Shown here: positions 1 through 10,964 of the stretch, one piece after another
How the letters are laid out: each line of letters starts with the position of its first letter
How positions within the stretch are numbered: position 1 is the stretch's first letter
Source: Adineta steineri
Lineage: Eukaryota > Rotifera > Eurotatoria > Adinetida > Adinetidae
DNA: 64,000 nucleotides
NCBI GenBank assembly: GCA_905250115.1
Contig: CAJNOI010000192.1
Location: 62,001 to 126,000, forward strand
Reading direction: 5' to 3'
Translations under genes and position numbers: made by a program
The notes under the pieces: model-generated
What the model was told of the DNA's origin: nothing
What the model saw: only the letters and a program-made list of their open reading frames with translations
Databases searched by the model: none

Positions 1-206
1 TCCTTGTAAAAAAGGTATACTTTGGACTATGATGTAGACGGAATGAAAAAAATAATAGTAAGATAAGAGTATAACAACATCTTTGATGTTGGAGATAATA
101 TTAGTTATCTTCTGTTACTTACGTGAGAGTGATAGGCAAACAGAAAGTAGTTTCGAACAATAGTGTGTTCTTTTTTTTGGCGTTTAAGTTTCATCTGAAA
201 CATAAT

Positions 207-2227
207 ATGCACACCAGTCAAGTTTACAGAGAGCGTGTTACTGTAAATAATGGATCACACAAATGGTGGCAACACCGTCGGTTTAAAATAATCGGCATTT
301 CCGGTATTATTTTAATAGTTTTTGCTGTTATTCTTGCTCTGTTGTTAAACTTCGTCATATTTGCACCGAACAAATTAGAAACTAGTACCACTCCCGCAAC
401 AACTACAACCACAACTCAGCAGTCAGGTAAGCTATAGAGTAATGTTTTCTGGTCTCCTTGAATGGCACTTTTAAATCAGATATATGTGGTTGCTTTGCAT
501 CCAGCAGTTTTCTATATCTAACGAAAAGTTACATTAAAAGAACAGTGATCTTGTCATAAATGCTTTAATCGTTTACTTACGAAGAAACGAAGATGCAATA
601 ATCCTCATACTCGCTATTTTTCGCCACGATCAAAGTCACGTAGTTTTGTTGACATCGATACAACGAAATCTGCTTTTTTTCTTTGCTTGTTATCATTAAA
701 TACCCTACTTTTAAGTATAAAGAGGACAAGAAAAAATCATTTTTCCTCAAAGGAGCGTACGTATATCTGTCGCGCGCGGAAATACCAGTCAATTCTCTTT
801 CTTCCACTTTTCTATGTAAATATCAATTAGTTAGTCTGTCACCTTTGATTCATTTTTCTGCTCTGTGGATAAGTCAGAGTCCAGATTCCGGATACCATAG
901 GATGTGCTCTATATTCGTTGATCATGATAAATCACCGCATTCTTTAGTATGGAACGGTGTTGTAAAAATAACTGTATTAAGACACGGTTCCCAACTCCAA
1001 AAATTCGTCAGAAACGAACCGAAAAAATAAAGGAAAGTGTAAAATACACACCTATTTCATATGCCATCCTCACATATGATTCTTTATTGAAAAATGCGAA
1101 ACTTATTTTCGTACTGTATCAAGAATGATTTTCATTTTACCAAATCTAAAGCTTTCCGCACATGATTTCATCATTTTAAGAGTTCCACTAGAGACAGTCT
1201 TTCGAGAATGAATACAATCAAATGGTTTTATTTAGAATGGTCTGTTACCGGTAATATGACTAATGCACGACGAGACCACACAGCATCTGTATTATCAAAT
1301 GGCAAAGTATTAGTTACTGGTGGATATGGCAGTGATTTTTTAAATAGTGCTGAACTGTATGATCTATCAACAGGTATTTGGACAATCACTAGTAACATGA
1401 CGAATACACGATATGATCACACAGCATCTGTATTGTCAAATGGAAAAGTATTAGTTACTGGTGGATTAAGCGATAATGGTTATTTAAATAGTGCTGAATT
1501 ATACGATCCATTAACAGGTACGTGGGCAATTACAAGTAACATGACTGATGCAAGAACTGAGCACACAGCATCTGTCTTATCAAATGGAAAAGTATTAGTT
1601 ACTGGTGGGTATAATGATAATATTGGTAATTTAGATCGTGCTGAATTGTATGATCCATCAACAGGTACTTGGACAACTACTGGTAACATGACTAATGCAC
1701 GACGATTACACACATCGTCTGTATTATCAAATGGATTAGTGTTAGTTACTGGTGGTATTGGCCATGATTATTCAAATAGTGCTGAGCTGTATGATCCATT
1801 AACGGGTACATGGACAAGTACTGGTAACATGAATAACGCACGATCTTATCACACAGCATCTGTGTTATCAAATGGACTAATGTTAGTTACTGGCGGACAA
1901 GGCATTGGTAGTAATTATTTAAGTAGTGCTGAACTGTATAATGGATCGACAGGTACTTGGACCACTACTGGTAACATGACTAATGGACGAACACATCATA
2001 CAGCATCTGTCTTATCAAATGGAAAAGTATTAGTTACTGGTGGAACCAATCGTAATTTTTTAAATAGTGCTGAATTGTTTGATCCATCAACAGGTACTTG
2101 GGCAACTGCTGGTAACATGAATAATACACGAGAGTCTCACACAGCATCTTTATTATCAAATGGAAAAGTATTAGTCTCTGGTGGATTTGATAATAGTGGT
2201 ATTTTAAATAGTGCAGAGTTATATTAA
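207..2227 (+). CDS. Membrane-anchored Kelch-repeat protein (two exons)
   Basis: Model join(207..426,1236..2227), 403 aa. Exon 1 starts at the first in-frame ATG (207). It encodes a short basic cytoplasmic N-terminus, one hydrophobic segment (about residues 27-51, KIIGISGIILIVFAVILALL) and a Thr-rich stalk (TTPATTTTTT), so a type II membrane protein is likely. The donor at 427 (gtaagc) and the acceptor ending at 1235 (tttag) agree in phase 1. Exon 2 carries seven ~48-residue Kelch-type repeats of the form NMTNARxxHTASVLSNGKVLVTGG...LNSAELYDPSTGTWT, enough for one seven-bladed beta-propeller. Kelch propellers mostly bind proteins or glycans; no catalytic residues are evident. This repeat subtype is very common in bacterial proteins, so bacterial ancestry of the domain is possible. 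A close paralogue lies at 57.6-59.8 kb. An extra small exon inside the 809-nt intron cannot be excluded. Confidence 0.82.
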
Positions 2228-2239
2228 TTATTTCAAACA

Positions 2240-2490
2240 ACACTTTAGTTAGAAGAATTATCATTTTATGACATCAGCGAATTGTTTTCTTCCATATTTT
2301 TATTGAATTATCACACACTTTAATATTCCATCTCAAATAAAAAAGAATATTTTTGTTTTTTTACTCTTATATGTTAATTTATTAGAATTAACAAAAGTTA
2401 CAACTGATACGATATCTTTAATTATCTTTTCAAATATTCTCTTAGTTTGACAGTGTCGTTTGTCATAATATTTAATTGTTTTGATAGTCT
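2240..2490 (+). repeat. Duplicated 3' flank of Kelch gene, copy 1
   Basis: The sequence after the Kelch stop codon is clearly homologous to 59,850-60,135. Shared landmarks in the same order are acactttagttaga, gaattatca, ctttaatattccatc, aactgatacgata and aatatttaattgttttgat. Homology outside the coding region shows that the two Kelch genes came from duplication of a genomic segment, not from convergence of repeats. An aataaa-like polyadenylation signal lies near 2,336. Confidence 0.75.
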
Positions 2491-2937
2491 TCATCGGACT
2501 TATAATGTATCATCAACAACAACAACAGATAATCTAAAACAAAGTCTATAATCATATCAGATATACGAACTAATGAGAATGAGAATGAAGATGTTGAATG
2601 TCTTTTAATGAAAAAGAATCAACAATAAGACAATTACTAAGTAATATTTCTTTGTGATTAGTAATTATCTCACTGTTAGTCTTAAATTCATCAATTCAAG
2701 CCACTCCAAAAAAGCCAGACTAATTAGCGCAGAATGTCTATAGAGAGGTATTGTTGAAAAATAAAGACAGAACCGTACACAGATCTACCTTTTCTTGGTC
2801 ATTTCTATTTATTTTACAAAGTATACAGCTATTCAACTTTGTTTTTAGCCTTTCTAGTACGATTTTTTTGGGTGTTGGTTTAACATCATACTATCTACAC
2901 TCACACCCATACCATCCATAAATTTTCTATTCAAGCA
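2491..2937. other. Intergenic stretch, no gene seen
   Basis: AT-rich DNA without a credible ORF. It contains a telomere-like fold-back at about 2,869-2,920 (TGGGTGTTGG against CACTCACACCCA). Confidence 0.5.
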
Positions 2938-3122
2938 TACAGTTTTCACATATAATAAAATCACATTCGCCTATAATGATAATTCACGAATCTCATTTCT
3001 TGATAGAAAACTAAGTGTGTATGTGTGCAGATCTCCTGTTTATCTGTCACACTCAGCCATATACACATCCATCTGCTTTATTCAGATCTGTTTCTCATTC
3101 ATATAATTGTTTAGACAAAGTA

Positions 3123-3314
3123 TTAACATACCATGAATGTATTTGATAGGTAATTATTATGTAAATCAAAACAATAATTGCATATAAAACTGAAATAATG
3201 ATGCACTGTTTCTTCAATTACAAGAACATATGATCTTTGAGGTTTCAAGATAAAATATTTGTCCACTCCCACCATCATACCATCAAGATGGACTGTGAAA
3301 AAGTACTTCAGCAT
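3123..3314 (-). other. Short ORF conserved in both duplication units, copy A
   Basis: A 63-codon reading frame beginning MLKYFFTVHLDGMM is present antisense upstream of both receptor copies. It is nearly unchanged (four amino-acid differences from copy B). A stop (tga) lies two codons before the ATG, and no partner exon is evident. The adjacent duplicated DNA is almost as well conserved, so conservation alone does not prove coding. I recognise no family. Confidence 0.2.
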
Positions 3315-4120
3315 GTCTCACATCTCCGATTTTCAGAGTAGGTGACACTACTATAAAAGTACAGCATTTTCATGAAAACGTTATTCGTAGTGACAGAAAT
3401 GACATGTTCTTGAAATGATCTGAATACACTGAAAGCACATGCATTTTAATAATTGAGGAAATGAAAATGGAATGTTGATGTTTTGAAGATTAAACATCAT
3501 ATACATTTTATGACATATTTCTATATTGTTCTATACTTGATAGATTGACATATTTGAGATTGACTGGATGGTACTCGTATCTCACTCAGCTACAAAATAT
3601 AATGCGACGCTCAACTTCGCAATCATGATTTTAAGGTTTACACAAATTTCTAAGCATTCACGATTATAATAGAAACGAATGATACTGGTTTGATCTTCAC
3701 ATATTCATCTCCCGTTCAAACAGGTACTTTCTAATGTTCCATTGCGGAGACAATCATGATTCAAAATGACAGCTTTGATTGCATAAGTCGAGAAAGTAAG
3801 AAAGAAAAAAAGGAAGGAAACTTGCGAAGAGCTATATAATTATTTTGCTTCATACCTCATCAAATATTAATCTTCATTCATCATTCATTGAGAATGAGAT
3901 AAACATCAACGTTGTTTTTTTCTTTTTCATTTTATTAGACTCATAAATAGTCACAAACAAGAATCAAGCAGTTTATTATCGTGTAAAGAAACTGATTGAA
4001 CCTAACGCAAGTCTCTTGCTGAAGAAAATAATTGGGAAGTATTATTTGATATCATTCTTTGTCAAAAATCTTGTTCTATTTATTTGATTTACATTGAAAA
4101 CTATTTTGATATATTGAATA

Positions 4121-5125
4121 ATGTCTTTTGGAAATAGTTCAGACAGTGACAGTGAGCCTTTCACTAGTTCGGAAATATCCATTCCACGTTCAGTTCGATT
4201 TTGGCTGATGCTATCATTCAATATTCCATCATTGATTTGTAGCTTCTGCCTTATCATTCATATTCTAATGAATCGAACCCATCGACATGCATTATATAAT
4301 CATACAATTCTTGTCATATTAATATTTAATTTGCCAGTTCAGTTAATCGATATTAATTTCTACCTTATATTTGTTACGCATGGTTCTGTTCAGCCATCAC
4401 AACCCATTATATGTCTTCTTTGGTGGTTCATTGATTATGGTTTCTATGCTGGTGGACTCGTTCTCATGGCTTGGTTAGCGATCGAACGACATATTTTCAT
4501 ATTTCATGATCGATGGGTGTCAAATCGAAGAGGTCGTTTTCTTTTTCACTATCTTCCTTTGATTATTATAGTCACATATATCCTTCTTTTCTATCTGATT
4601 GCTATTTTTCTTTTACCTTGTGAGAATACTTATCTTTATTCAGTTCCGGTATGTGGTACCTCACCATGTTATGAATCTTATGGTATATTTGGTATGTGGG
4701 AATTTATTGTACATTCAAGTATACCAATTCTGTTAGAAGGTATTGCTAGCATTACTCTTGTTTTACGTGTTCAGATACAAAAACGACGACTTCGTCAATC
4801 TAACCAATGGCGTCGACAACGGCGAATGATTATCCAATTACTTTTGGTTACAACCTTAAATATTGGTATTAATTTTCCAAGCACTGCAATACTTATTGCA
4901 CATTTCTGTGGTTTACCGCCCGATTATGGAGCAGAAGTTCAGCTTTATTCTTTTTTTCTTTATTACTTCATTGTTTTCCTGTTTCCATTCATATCTTTAA
5001 GTCAATTTCCAGATTTACGAAAGACAATGAAAAAGAAGTTAGTGGATGTTGTGCGAAGACAACCACATCGTACAGCCACTGTTACACATATAAGAAGAGA
5101 TATACCAATGAATAGAGTGGCATGA
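4121..5125 (+). CDS. Seven-transmembrane receptor (GPCR), copy A
   Basis: Intronless, 334 aa. A short glycosylatable N-terminus (GNSS) is followed by seven hydrophobic segments at about residues 28-50, 60-82, 97-120, 143-165, 190-215, 240-262 and 275-297. The end of TM3 reads LAIERHIFIF, with ERH in the place of the rhodopsin-family D/E-R-Y. TM3 begins with a cysteine (IICLLWW) that can pair with extracellular-loop cysteines (PCENTYL, VCGTSPC). The third intracellular loop is very basic (QKRRLRQSNQWRRQRR), as expected for G-protein coupling. TM7 has no canonical NPxxY (it reads FLFPFISLSQF). The ligand is unknown; it fits the expanded rotifer chemosensory/peptide-type receptors. The start is fixed by conservation with copy B from the same ATG. 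Confidence 0.85.
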   Translation: MSFGNSSDSDSEPFTSSEISIPRSVRFWLMLSFNIPSLICSFCLIIHILMNRTHRHALYNHTILVILIFNLPVQLIDINFYLIFVTHGSVQPSQPIICLLWWFIDYGFYAGGLVLMAWLAIERHIFIFHDRWVSNRRGRFLFHYLPLIIIVTYILLFYLIAIFLLPCENTYLYSVPVCGTSPCYESYGIFGMWEFIVHSSIPILLEGIASITLVLRVQIQKRRLRQSNQWRRQRRMIIQLLLVTTLNIGINFPSTAILIAHFCGLPPDYGAEVQLYSFFLYYFIVFLFPFISLSQFPDLRKTMKKKLVDVVRRQPHRTATVTHIRRDIPMNRVA

Positions 5126-5319
5126 TCTAATACAATACATAACATATTTTATTTAACAGTTCTGTTTATTTCTTCGTTTACTTTTGTGCGTTCTTCTCTA
5201 TGTTGTTATTCCTCCTTCTGCATGTTTTCTCGTAAGTATCGTGCTTTAGCGTGCTTGAATAGAGTCATGTTCAGTGCATTTTTATGTAATTACTAATCTT
5301 TTTCAATAAACTAAATATT

Positions 5320-7181
5320 TCCTCGACTGTAGGAAGGATCATATGAAAAAGAAAAGTTTGCTTACTTGTTTGTCATAAGGCAAGGAGGAACAAACTGATT
5401 TCCTGATTTCTTGTGATTTCTACTTGATTTCTAGTATGAAAATCAGCTTGTTCCGCCTTGGTTCTCACACTATACTAATTGGTGTAACGCGAGTCTAGGA
5501 AGAAATTGTTGTTGGAGTCTCGACCGTCACTCGATCTGCATATACTATTGATTAATATTCAAGTGCAGGTTGAGACTGATGTAAAACAAATGGATTCTGT
5601 TTTCCGTGAATGTGGACGGATGGCATTTTTACAAGAAATAGCTAAGTTATTTTATAGTCAAGTATTACTTTCTTCATAAATATGAAACTTTCTGTTGTAA
5701 TATAAAAGAAGAAATTTGCGTCGCAATTCAAGTATACGTTTTTAGGTCAATCCTATAGTTTTGTATCAATAGAAAAGACTTTTATCTCTATTCAGTCGAG
5801 GGTCAAGTAAGTTGAATCGACGAACGTTACTTGTGTGTAGCAACTACATTCTCCTAGAAAAAGAATACAAAGAATAAAATGATCGAAGTAAATGTTGTAG
5901 TAATACACTGCAATAAGAAGATATAGGTAGATACTAATGGTTGAAAGTCATATTTATCATTAATACTACACATTCTATTGTTTGATACAGTTCACAAAAT
6001 GAACAGAAAACAAAATGTGAATGTTCATGAAGTTCTAACTATAGTTGTAGAAAACCCTCAGAGTGCCTCGAAATGGAGTTACAGAAAACGGTTAAGAATG
6101 ACTCAGAATACCAAAATAAGTTTTCCTCTTGGCATTCAGTCACGAATATTTTGATGCAACAAGATCTTTCTTACTATTTTGAGGGTGTGAATGTGGGGTC
6201 ATAGTATAATGTCTATACCCATAATACGAAACCGCATTCAATTCATTAGTTAATTAATATTATCGAATAATGAAATCTTTTTTTATTAGTTGATTATTAA
6301 TAACTACAAAGTTCTTGAAATATTAAAACTGAGAAACTTCTGTCTAAAGTTAATCTGACAATATAAAGGTATCATGGATTATCATAGCGAAAGATTTTAT
6401 TTATTTATTCAACAACTCATTTTTTTTCTTTATAATATTTTTAAGTAAATTTTTGAAATCTAAAATATCTTCTTTTTTAGATTTATTTAGTTTTTGATTA
6501 AACTATTGTTTTTCACAAAGAAATAAATTTATATGAAATATTTGTTCATTTATTACCTTAAATATATTAATAATAAATTTATTCTATTTTTAATATTTAA
6601 TTAAACGAATTTTGTCTTGTAAATATTTTTTTACTCAGTTTTATAGATAGATTTAAATCATGACGATATTTTATCAATGAATTGCCATTCATAATAATTC
6701 TTATCATTGACTAATGAACACATTTTTATGTTTAATCATATGTTGAGACCATGTTATCGGTTCAAAATCACTATTTCGATGAGAAGAACGTATAGTTCAA
6801 TATGACATTACCCGTAATAAAATACGAGTATAGTCAGTTTCTTTTTTTTCTGTCGCATATTTGACTTCGTATATGTGCATAAAATAGTATATTATTATAT
6901 ACATACGGAAATCAACGTGCAAGCAATATTCTTCTTTTTTTGTATGTATTGACAGTCAATAGCGATATGAGTTATAGAGAAACAAAAAAAAATGAATATA
7001 TAATTTCATAGTAATATAATAGAGTCAATGCATTGTATTTCTTTCTGTAGATATCAGAAATAACAAAATGAAAACAAAGAATGGTTTGTATATAAGAATA
7101 TTTTTAGGGTGTGAGTTAACAGATGGAACATCTACTTTCTGTTTATTTTCCAAGCTAACATAAATCTTTTGTTCCACAGTA
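5320..7181. other. Intergenic region between GPCR duplicates
   Basis: No supported gene. It is AT-rich, especially 6,240-6,620, and carries a 23-nt-arm hairpin (5,381-5,460) and a telomere-like fold-back (6,178-6,222). Confidence 0.6.
5381..5460. repeat. Imperfect inverted repeat (hairpin)
   Basis: The left arm begins CAAGGAGGAACAAACTGATT and the right arm ends AATCAGCTTGTTCCGCCTTG. About 20 of 23 positions pair around a ~34-nt loop. It lies in the segment present beside GPCR copy A and absent beside copy B. Confidence 0.6.
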
Positions 7182-7310
7182 TAGTTTTCACTTATAACAA
7201 AATCGTGTTCGCTCAATTATGATTCATGGATCTCATTTCTTGATAGAAAACTAAAGGTGCATGTGTGCAGATGTCTTGTTTTTCATTTATATAATTGTTT
7301 AGAGAGAGTA

Positions 7311-7502
7311 TTAACATACCATGAATGTATTTGATAGGTAATTATTATGTAAATCAAAACAATAATTGCATATAAAATTGAAATAATGATGCACTGTTTC
7401 TTCAATTACAAGAATATATGATCTTTGAGGTTTCAAGATAAAATATTTGTCCACTCCTATCATCATACCATCAAGATGGACTGTGAAACGATACTTTAGC
7501 AT
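7311..7502 (-). other. Short ORF conserved in both duplication units, copy B
   Basis: Counterpart of 3,123-3,314: 63 codons, same start and stop. It differs at F-to-R, V-to-I (twice) and S-to-N. Coding status is uncertain for the reasons given for copy A. Confidence 0.2.
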
Positions 7503-8330
7503 GTCTCACATCTCCGATTTGCAGAGTATGTGACACTACTACAAACGAACAACACTTTCATAATGAAATAAGCTTCTACCTGAAATAGAAATAATCTTCT
7601 ATACTCCTTGCTTGTAGTGACAGAAATGACACATTCTTAGAGTATCCAGAATAGATTGGAAACAAATGTATTTTAATAATTGAGAAAATGAAAATGGAAT
7701 GTTGATGTTTTGAAGATTAAACATCACATACATATTATGAGATATTTCTTTACTGTTTTATACTTGATAGATTGACATATCTGAGATTGACTAGATGGTA
7801 CTTGATTTTCAGTCGACTACAAAATGCAATGCGAACCTCAATATCACAATCACGATTATAATAAAAACGAATGATACTGGTTCAATCTTCATGTATTCAT
7901 CTCCCATTCAAACGAGTATTTTCTAATGTTCCATTGCTGAGACACTGTGATCCAAAATGACAAGTTTGTATGCGTAAGTCGAGAAAATAAGAAAGAAAAA
8001 AAGAAGAAAACTCGCGAAGGACTTCAAATACTTTTACTTCACATCGGATTAAAAATAGAAAAAAATAATAAAAGGAAGAAAACTCCTGGAGAGCTACATG
8101 TAATTATTTTGTTTCACATCTCATTAAATATTAATCTTTGTCCATCGTTTATTCAGAGTGAGATAAATATAAACGTTGTTTTTTTCTTATTTGTTTTATT
8201 AGATACATTAATATTCACAAGGAAGAATCAAGCAGTTTATTATCGTCTGAAACAGCTGGTTGAAAATAACACAAGTCTATTTCTGTAGAAAATAGTTGCA
8301 AAGTATTATTCGTTTGATTTACACTGAAGA

Positions 8331-9335
8331 ATGTCTTTTGGAAATAGTTCGGACAATGACAGTGAGTCTTTCAGTAGTTCGGAAATATCGATTCCACGTC
8401 CAGTTCGGTTTTGGTTGATGCTATCATTCAATATCCCATCATTGATTTGTAGCTTTTGCCTTATCATTCATATTCTAATGAATCGAACCCATCGACATGC
8501 ATTACATAATCATACAATTCTTGTCATATTAATCTTTGGTTTGCCAATTCAATTAATCGATATTAATTTTTATCTCATATTATTTTCTTATGGTTCTATT
8601 CAGCCATCAACACCATTTGTATGTCTTCTTTGGTGGTTCATTGATTATTGTTTCTATGTTGGTGGGATCGTTCTCATGGCTTGGTTAGCAATCGAACGAC
8701 ATATTTTCATATTTTATGATCGATGGGTTTCAAATCGAAGAGGTCGTTTTCTTTTTCACTATCTTCCTTTGATTATTATAGTCACATATATCCTTCTTTT
8801 CTATTTGATTGTCATTTTTTTTCTACCTTGTGAAAATATGTATTTTTACACAGTTCCCTTATGTGGTACCGCACCATGTTATGAATTCAATAATATTCTG
8901 GGTATGTGGGAATTTATTGCTCATACAGGTACACCAATTCTGTTAGAAGGTATTGCAAGTATTGCTCTTGTTTTACGTGTTCAAATGCAAAAACGACGGC
9001 TTCGTCAATCTAACCAATGGCGTCGACAACGGCGAATGATTATCCAATTACTTTTGGTTACAACCTTAAATATTGGTATTAATTTTTCAGGCAATTTAAT
9101 ACTTCTTGCACATTTATGTGGACTACCGCCCGAATATGGTGCAGAAGCTCAGCTTTATTTCTCTTTTCTTGATTACTTCGTTATTTTCCTCTTTCCATTC
9201 ATATCTTTAAGTCAATTTCCAGATTTACGAAAGACAATGAAAAAGAAATTATTGGATCTAGTGCGAAGACAACCACATCGTACAGCCACTGTTACATATA
9301 CAAGAAGAGATATACCAATGAATAGAATGACATGA
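8331..9335 (+). CDS. Seven-transmembrane receptor (GPCR), copy B
   Basis: Intronless, 334 aa, same length as copy A with no internal gaps. The N-terminus, the ERH motif after TM3, the basic third loop and the C-tail are nearly unchanged. Differences cluster in the extracellular loop between TM2 and TM3 (ILFSYGSIQPSTPF), in loop 2 (CENMYFYTVPLCGTAPCYEFNN) and at the ends of TM6/TM7. This is what one expects if ligand specificity is diverging while G-protein coupling is kept. Both copies look intact. The ligand is unknown. Confidence 0.85.
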   Translation: MSFGNSSDNDSESFSSSEISIPRPVRFWLMLSFNIPSLICSFCLIIHILMNRTHRHALHNHTILVILIFGLPIQLIDINFYLILFSYGSIQPSTPFVCLLWWFIDYCFYVGGIVLMAWLAIERHIFIFYDRWVSNRRGRFLFHYLPLIIIVTYILLFYLIVIFFLPCENMYFYTVPLCGTAPCYEFNNILGMWEFIAHTGTPILLEGIASIALVLRVQMQKRRLRQSNQWRRQRRMIIQLLLVTTLNIGINFSGNLILLAHLCGLPPEYGAEAQLYFSFLDYFVIFLFPFISLSQFPDLRKTMKKKLLDLVRRQPHRTATVTYTRRDIPMNRMT

Positions 9336-9526
9336 TCTAATACAATACATAACATATTTTATTTAACAATTCTGTTTATTTCTTCGTTTACTTTTGTGCG
9401 TTCTTCTCTATATTGTTATTCCTCCTTCTGCATGTTTTCTCTTAAGTATTGTGCTTTAGCGTGCTTGAATAGAATCATGTTCAGTGCATTTTTATGTAAT
9501 TACTAATTTTTTTCAATAAACTAAAC

Positions 9527-9959
9527 ATGTCTAACAACTACATTCTTCTGAAATGGATGTGAGTGTTATGTTTTTCTCTTACACACACACGTTCAATGTA
9601 TATTAGAAGTTATTTGTATGAGAGACTTCGTTACTGTTGATAAAAACTGAGAGTAGATGGATGAAATTGATCTTTTGTATTAACAACGCTTTTACACAAA
9701 TATTTCTGGAAAATAATTGGTTTATAGAGATATATCATAGGTGTTACTCAATAAGATACCGCAAATGGATAACTTCGTCGGCGACATCTGTAAAAGATTT
9801 TTTTTTGTAGGATTTTATTATTGGATGTGTGATACAAACACACAACATCAATTTAAATGTGAACTATTCGGATGATTTTTAAATTAGCTTATGCCAACGT
9901 TATAAATATAAATTTTGATATTGTGAACGATGTATAGTGGATCAGTACTGCAATCTCAT
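9527..9959. other. Intergenic region
   Basis: No gene seen. It holds a short acacacac tract near 9,583 and the convergent 3' ends of GPCR copy B and the next receptor. Confidence 0.5.
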
Positions 9960-10964
9960 TTATGTAACATGGGGTTGTCTATTTCCTTCAGCCGTTGTGT
10001 GAACTCTTCTCTTTCTTACTACTAAACTAAATAATTCACGACGAAATTCGCTGAATGTCGCCAAGTAGATTGGAAGATTCAACACAGGATATGTGTACAA
10101 AACCATGTCAAACGTATTTAAGATGCGACGACCCACAACACTTGTAGTAAGGTTATTATAGAAATAACCGTAGGAAACTTGAGATGGTATGTTTAAAATG
10201 AACAGAAAGGTTGTAAGTATAAGCGTAATAGATATAGCTCGATGTCGAACACGTGAATTTTGTACCATAGATGTGCGTCGTAGTCGAATGAGATGGTTTA
10301 TTGAAACACTGTTCAATAATATCATCAATAAGGAAGGTATACAAATACCAATAAAGAAAAACACTTGATTGTATGTTGGATTGAGAGTATAAAGATGTGC
10401 ATCTCGGATGATCTGCCCATTAGCATCACGATAACATACAAATATCAAAAAGTGAAAATTATAGAGAGCAAAAAATACAACGATACCACTGATAATAATG
10501 AGCACGTTTTTTGATCGATTGAACCAAGTGTTAGGTTGAAGACGACTAAGAGATAAGTATCGATCAAAGCAAATGAATACACGTACCCATGCTGAGACTT
10601 GAATTATAAAATAATTAAAAAATGCAAAGAATTTACAAGATCCGATTGTATAAGAATAGCTCAATGTAAATCCTTGAATGATCTGTAAATAGTTATCTAA
10701 ATTATAGCCATACAATCCGAGCATGTCAATGAGCACGATTGTGCGCATATAATGCAATGCTGGACGTGCCTGTACGTCACGGAAGGTTCGTCGACATAAT
10801 ATAATGAACGCCAACAAATTAAATAATGTACCAAAAATAACCATCAATAGACTGTAATAACCGTAAACAGTTATATCACTGATATATGAAACTGTAACTG
10901 TACTACTTGAATCATTTATGCTAATTGTCATGTTGTTATTGCTACTATTGACCATCGTGCTCAA
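9960..10964 (-). CDS. Rhodopsin-family (class A) GPCR
   Basis: Intronless, 334 aa. The N-terminus is Ser/Asn-rich with several N-glycosylation sequons. TM1 is near residues 35-57 (LLMVIFGTLFNLLAFIILC, with the conserved Asn). TM3 starts with SCKFFAFF, whose cysteine should pair with FVCYRD in loop 2. TM3 ends with the classical DRY motif (CFDRYLSL). TM6 is ITLILTTFLFILNIPSQ, and TM7 ends NLPIYLATFSEFRREL, a variant NPxxY followed by helix 8. This pattern fits the FMRFamide/peptide-like class A receptors amplified in rotifers, but no ligand can be assigned. It is unrelated in detail to the two receptors upstream despite equal length, and it is transcribed toward them. Confidence 0.85.
   Translation of the reverse strand: MSTMVNSSNNNMTISINDSSSTVTVSYISDITVYGYYSLLMVIFGTLFNLLAFIILCRRTFRDVQARPALHYMRTIVLIDMLGLYGYNLDNYLQIIQGFTLSYSYTIGSCKFFAFFNYFIIQVSAWVRVFICFDRYLSLSRLQPNTWFNRSKNVLIIISGIVVFFALYNFHFLIFVCYRDANGQIIRDAHLYTLNPTYNQVFFFIGICIPSLLMILLNSVSINHLIRLRRTSMVQNSRVRHRAISITLILTTFLFILNIPSQVSYGYFYNNLTTSVVGRRILNTFDMVLYTYPVLNLPIYLATFSEFRRELFSLVVRKRRVHTTAEGNRQPHVT

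Larger units (their letters stand above)
2938..5319 (+). repeat. Segmental duplication unit A (GPCR)
   Basis: About 2.4 kb collinear with 7,182-9,526. It includes roughly 1.2 kb of 5' flank, the whole receptor gene and about 190 nt of 3' flank with an aataaa signal (5,306). By eye, flank identity is near 90 percent with small indels. The 3' end is sharp, just after tttcaataaactaaa. Weak homology to unit B seems to resume near 5,840 (caactacattct), so about 520 nt may have been gained in A or lost in B. Confidence 0.8.
7182..9526 (+). repeat. Segmental duplication unit B (GPCR)
   Basis: Second copy of the unit at 2,938-5,319, in direct orientation about 4.2 kb downstream. It contains the same antisense short ORF (7,311-7,502), the receptor gene, and the same 3' flank and aataaa signal. 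An additional ~100 nt near 8,000-8,100 distinguishes its 5' flank from unit A. Confidence 0.8.

Noticed and set aside
683-1030. 115-codon frame inside the first Kelch gene's intron
   Set aside because: It lies wholly within an intron whose two ends agree in phase and resemble no known domain.
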